Source: a virus. Taken from it: a stretch of 36,816 nt of DNA. This document shows positions 34,846-36,816 of the stretch, piece after piece. Both the position numbers and the translations under genes were made by a program. Each line of letters opens with the position of its first letter. Within the stretch, counting starts at the first letter, position 1. The notes under the pieces were generated by a model. It ran no database searches and was not told the origin of the DNA. It was given only the letters and a program-made list of their open reading frames with translations. The stretch is from positions 1 to 36,816 of the IMG/VR virus record IMGVR_UViG_3300049440_000057; one strand, given 5' to 3'.

Positions 34846-36816
34846 TCCCGTTTGCTCCTGCCGCTGGTTGCGGCGCATTGTCCTGCATAGTCGCTTCGTG
34901 GTCCTGCTGTGTTGCTGCCATGTCCTGTTCGTGGCCTTGCTGGTCCTTCTGCAAAGCCAGGTCATGCGCCGAGCCGTGCAGCTCTGACCAGACGCCTTGC
35001 ACCGTCTTGGCGCGTTCGATGGCTATCTGGGCCTTGGTGCTGATTTCCGCGATGGCAATCTTGGTCTCATTGTTGAGCTGCGCAATCTGTACCTGAGCTT
35101 GCTGCTTTACCTGGTCCGTCTTGATTCTGTCCGTGGCATCCTGCAACGCCTTGACCAGCAAATCATGCTGCTGCGCGAACTGTTGGAGTTGTGCTTGTGC
35201 CTGTTGCAACTGTGCTTCGGGGTCGCTCTGGTCTCCGCCTTGCAACTGTTGAGGCAGCATCTTCTTGAGCCTGTCAGCCATTTCCTGCGCTTGTGGCCAG
35301 TCCATATTCCGTACAATTAGGTCGCCAACTATCTGCATTGCTTGAGGATAGGCTTGCACGAGGGCCATCTGCGCAGCTACCGCCTCTTGGCGCTTCGTCT
35401 GATAGCTTGGGCCAACGGAAACGGTCACATCGTAGCGCCCGGTGCCAATGTCATAGACTTTCTTGACGCCTAGCGCCTGTTTCATCTCTTCGGGCGTCAT
35501 CCCGCCTGAATTGTCCTTGGTGTAGACTCCTACGTGGCTCGCCGTGCCATCCGGCTCGATAATCCGCTGAATCCTTGGCGCATCGTAGATTTTCGGTATC
35601 AAATCGAGCAGAATCTTTCCCGTCCAGCGGATTGCCCGGCTCAAATTGTCTGAAAAATTCAGATTTCCGATGTCTGATTGCTTCTGGAGCAGCTGAACAG
35701 CCTTGCCCGACTGGTCCCTTTTGTCCTCGCCTAGCGAAGGGTTGAATATTCCAACTACAGCTTTCAGGTCATTGTCTGCCTGCCGCGTCATCAGCGTAAT
35801 GGCCTGCACGGGCGGCTCGAATGTCTGCCGGGCTGGTGGTGGAAGCGGCGTGCCGTTCAAACTGACGGGTTTATACTCCAAATAGGGCATATTCTTGGTA
35901 TTGGCATTGGCCCATTGGCTCTCATGGTTCTCAAACTGGCCCTCCCCGCCCACAAACGGCGCTCGCGGAGCTAAGGCAATCATCTCTGTGCCGGAACTCA
36001 CCCAATAGTTGTACATCCGCTGTGGGTCTTTGGCATCTCGCACAATCCCCGCCAAATGCCGCTTCCCGTCAATGTCGAAGTCATCGCCTAGGACTGGAAT
36101 GATGGGGATAAACAGCCCCGGCCAGTCCTGCCCTTGCCAGTTGCTCGAGGTGGCGTTCAGCACTTCGATGCCGTTTATCTTTGAAACCACCACTTTGCGC
36201 TTTTGCACGTCCCTGCTGCGTAGGACAGTCACACCTTGCGGCAATAGCTGCCCTTCCTCTTGCACCTGATTGTTGCTGAGCAAGTTGATTTTAACCGCGT
36301 CGTATTCAACGTGGTAGTACATCGCCACGCGGATAGTGTCTTTCGTCGCCCAATTTGGGGCTTGATCGCCTATTGACTGAAAATCAGGCAGCCCAGCCGC
36401 ATCAGAGTTGGCATAATCCCTTAAATACTCAACCTTTGGTATGTCCTCGACCTTGAAGCACCAATCCGCATCGCAATACGTTGGTTCTATTGCACTTGGG
36501 TCGAAGTAGATAGTGAAGGGATTCTTGGTGCGCTTGATGAAGATTTCCTGGTCAAAGCTCGTGTCATCGAGGTAGTCAGTCATCACTTCCCAATAGCCGA
36601 ATCCGCCCGTCACCATCATCTCAAAACCTGTGTCGTAGGCTATTTCAGCGTCAGAATTGACCTCGATATGCCGGATAACCCCTTGCAACACCTCGGCTAC
36701 GTCAGGGTCAGACTCTGAACCTACTGGGTTGACCTGGATGCTGGGCCGCTGCTGGCGCTGCTCGTTCGTGATTTGTCGCTTGATGCTGGGGAGGCGGTTA
36801 ATCGTCAGGCATGGCC
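34838..36816 (-). CDS. Portal protein, main part (5' end at 365 across the circle)
   Basis: The frame continues from the window's start (positions 365-1). It has DTGFEMMVTGGFGYWEVMTD and FTIYFDPSAIEPTYCDADWC, the core of P22-type portals, then AVKINLLSNN at 36298-36269 (in the shared repeat). The C-terminal barrel is a long Gln/Ala coiled coil (QAQAQLQQFAQQHDLLVKAL) as in P22 gp1. Bases 36690-36816 repeat 1-127. The true product is about 738 aa. It is coupled to the scaffold gene. Confidence 0.94.
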   Translation of the reverse strand, partial: PCLTINRLPSIKRQITNEQRQQRPSIQVNPVGSESDPDVAEVLQGVIRHIEVNSDAEIAYDTGFEMMVTGGFGYWEVMTDYLDDTSFDQEIFIKRTKNPFTIYFDPSAIEPTYCDADWCFKVEDIPKVEYLRDYANSDAAGLPDFQSIGDQAPNWATKDTIRVAMYYHVEYDAVKINLLSNNQVQEEGQLLPQGVTVLRSRDVQKRKVVVSKINGIEVLNATSSNWQGQDWPGLFIPIIPVLGDDFDIDGKRHLAGIVRDAKDPQRMYNYWVSSGTEMIALAPRAPFVGGEGQFENHESQWANANTKNMPYLEYKPVSLNGTPLPPPARQTFEPPVQAITLMTRQADNDLKAVVGIFNPSLGEDKRDQSGKAVQLLQKQSDIGNLNFSDNLSRAIRWTGKILLDLIPKIYDAPRIQRIIEPDGTASHVGVYTKDNSGGMTPEEMKQALGVKKVYDIGTGRYDVTVSVGPSYQTKRQEAVAAQMALVQAYPQAMQIVGDLIVRNMDWPQAQEMADRLKKMLPQQLQGGDQSDPEAQLQQAQAQLQQFAQQHDLLVKALQDATDRIKTDQVKQQAQVQIAQLNNETKIAIAEISTKAQIAIERAKTVQGVWSELHGSAHDLALQKDQQGHEQDMAATQQDHEATMQDNAPQPAAGANGNG
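36269..36298. repeat. 30-bp exact direct repeat, copy in the portal gene
   Basis: Identical to 596-625 and read in the same frame (AVKINLLSNN). In the portal the segment sits inside the protein with continuous flanking sequence, so this copy looks native and the groES copy derived. Confidence 0.97.
36690..36816. repeat. Right copy of 127-bp terminal overlap (circular assembly)
   Basis: Identical to 1-127. Trimming one copy gives a 36,689-bp circle and an unbroken portal frame. Confidence 0.95.

Overview
This window is a complete, circularly assembled genome of a P22-like podovirus (Caudoviricetes). The last 127 bases (36690-36816) repeat bases 1-127 exactly, which is what an assembler leaves when it closes a circle, so the unique genome is 36,689 bp. 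The portal gene runs across the artificial ends. No integrase, polymerase, primase, helicase, tRNA or CRISPR array was recognised. The host is not shown by any gene. Base composition is near 53% GC by eye, many starts are GTG or TTG behind purine-rich Shine-Dalgarno sites, and a GroES homologue is present. These fit a free-living Gram-negative host, perhaps a soil acidobacterium or proteobacterium, but this is a guess.

Nearly every gene lies on the minus strand and reads towards lower coordinates, often with ATGA or TAATG stop/start overlaps. Early block (16270 down to about 3712): a consensus-like promoter at 16277-16305 starts transcription on the A of an ATG (predicted leaderless mRNA). 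It leads into a conserved small protein, a ribbon-helix-helix regulator and a duplicated Cys-rich family. Next come one lone plus-strand gene (14803-15057), a pentapeptide-repeat protein built from 31 or so 15-bp DNA repeats, and an ERF single-strand annealing protein. About 35 small proteins follow: many zinc ribbons, three tiny membrane proteins, HNH and PD-(D/E)XK-type nucleases, a MazG-like protein and HTH proteins. A DNA methyltransferase survives here only as its first 15 or so and last 35 or so codons. About 0.9 kb (9556-10467) near a replication-type gene is unresolved.

Late block: a second promoter (3665-3693) carries a perfect 14-bp palindrome in its spacer and precedes the packaging genes. 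In transcription order these are DUF5681-type small terminase, large terminase, two small conserved proteins (the second frameshifted by an 8-bp duplication), GroES, an 84-aa protein, then across the circle junction portal, scaffold, a GIY-YIG-like nuclease, P22-type coat protein, head decoration proteins, gp4-like connector, gp10-like hub, tailspike, GNAT acetyltransferase, three ejection proteins with an HNH nuclease inserted among them, two fibre/spike proteins and a lysis cassette (export-signal protein, holin-like protein, small membrane protein, M15-type peptidase).

The most unusual observations are: (i) a 30-bp exact in-frame repeat shared by the 3' end of groES and the middle of the portal gene, which forms a C-terminal tail on GroES; (ii) the hollowed-out methyltransferase whose core has been replaced by small genes; (iii) Sec-type signal peptides on three predicted fibre/spike proteins; (iv) the frameshifting 8-bp tandem duplication; (v) the leaderless early promoter and the palindrome-bearing late promoter; and (vi) two genes whose best-placed start codons are ATT and ATC.
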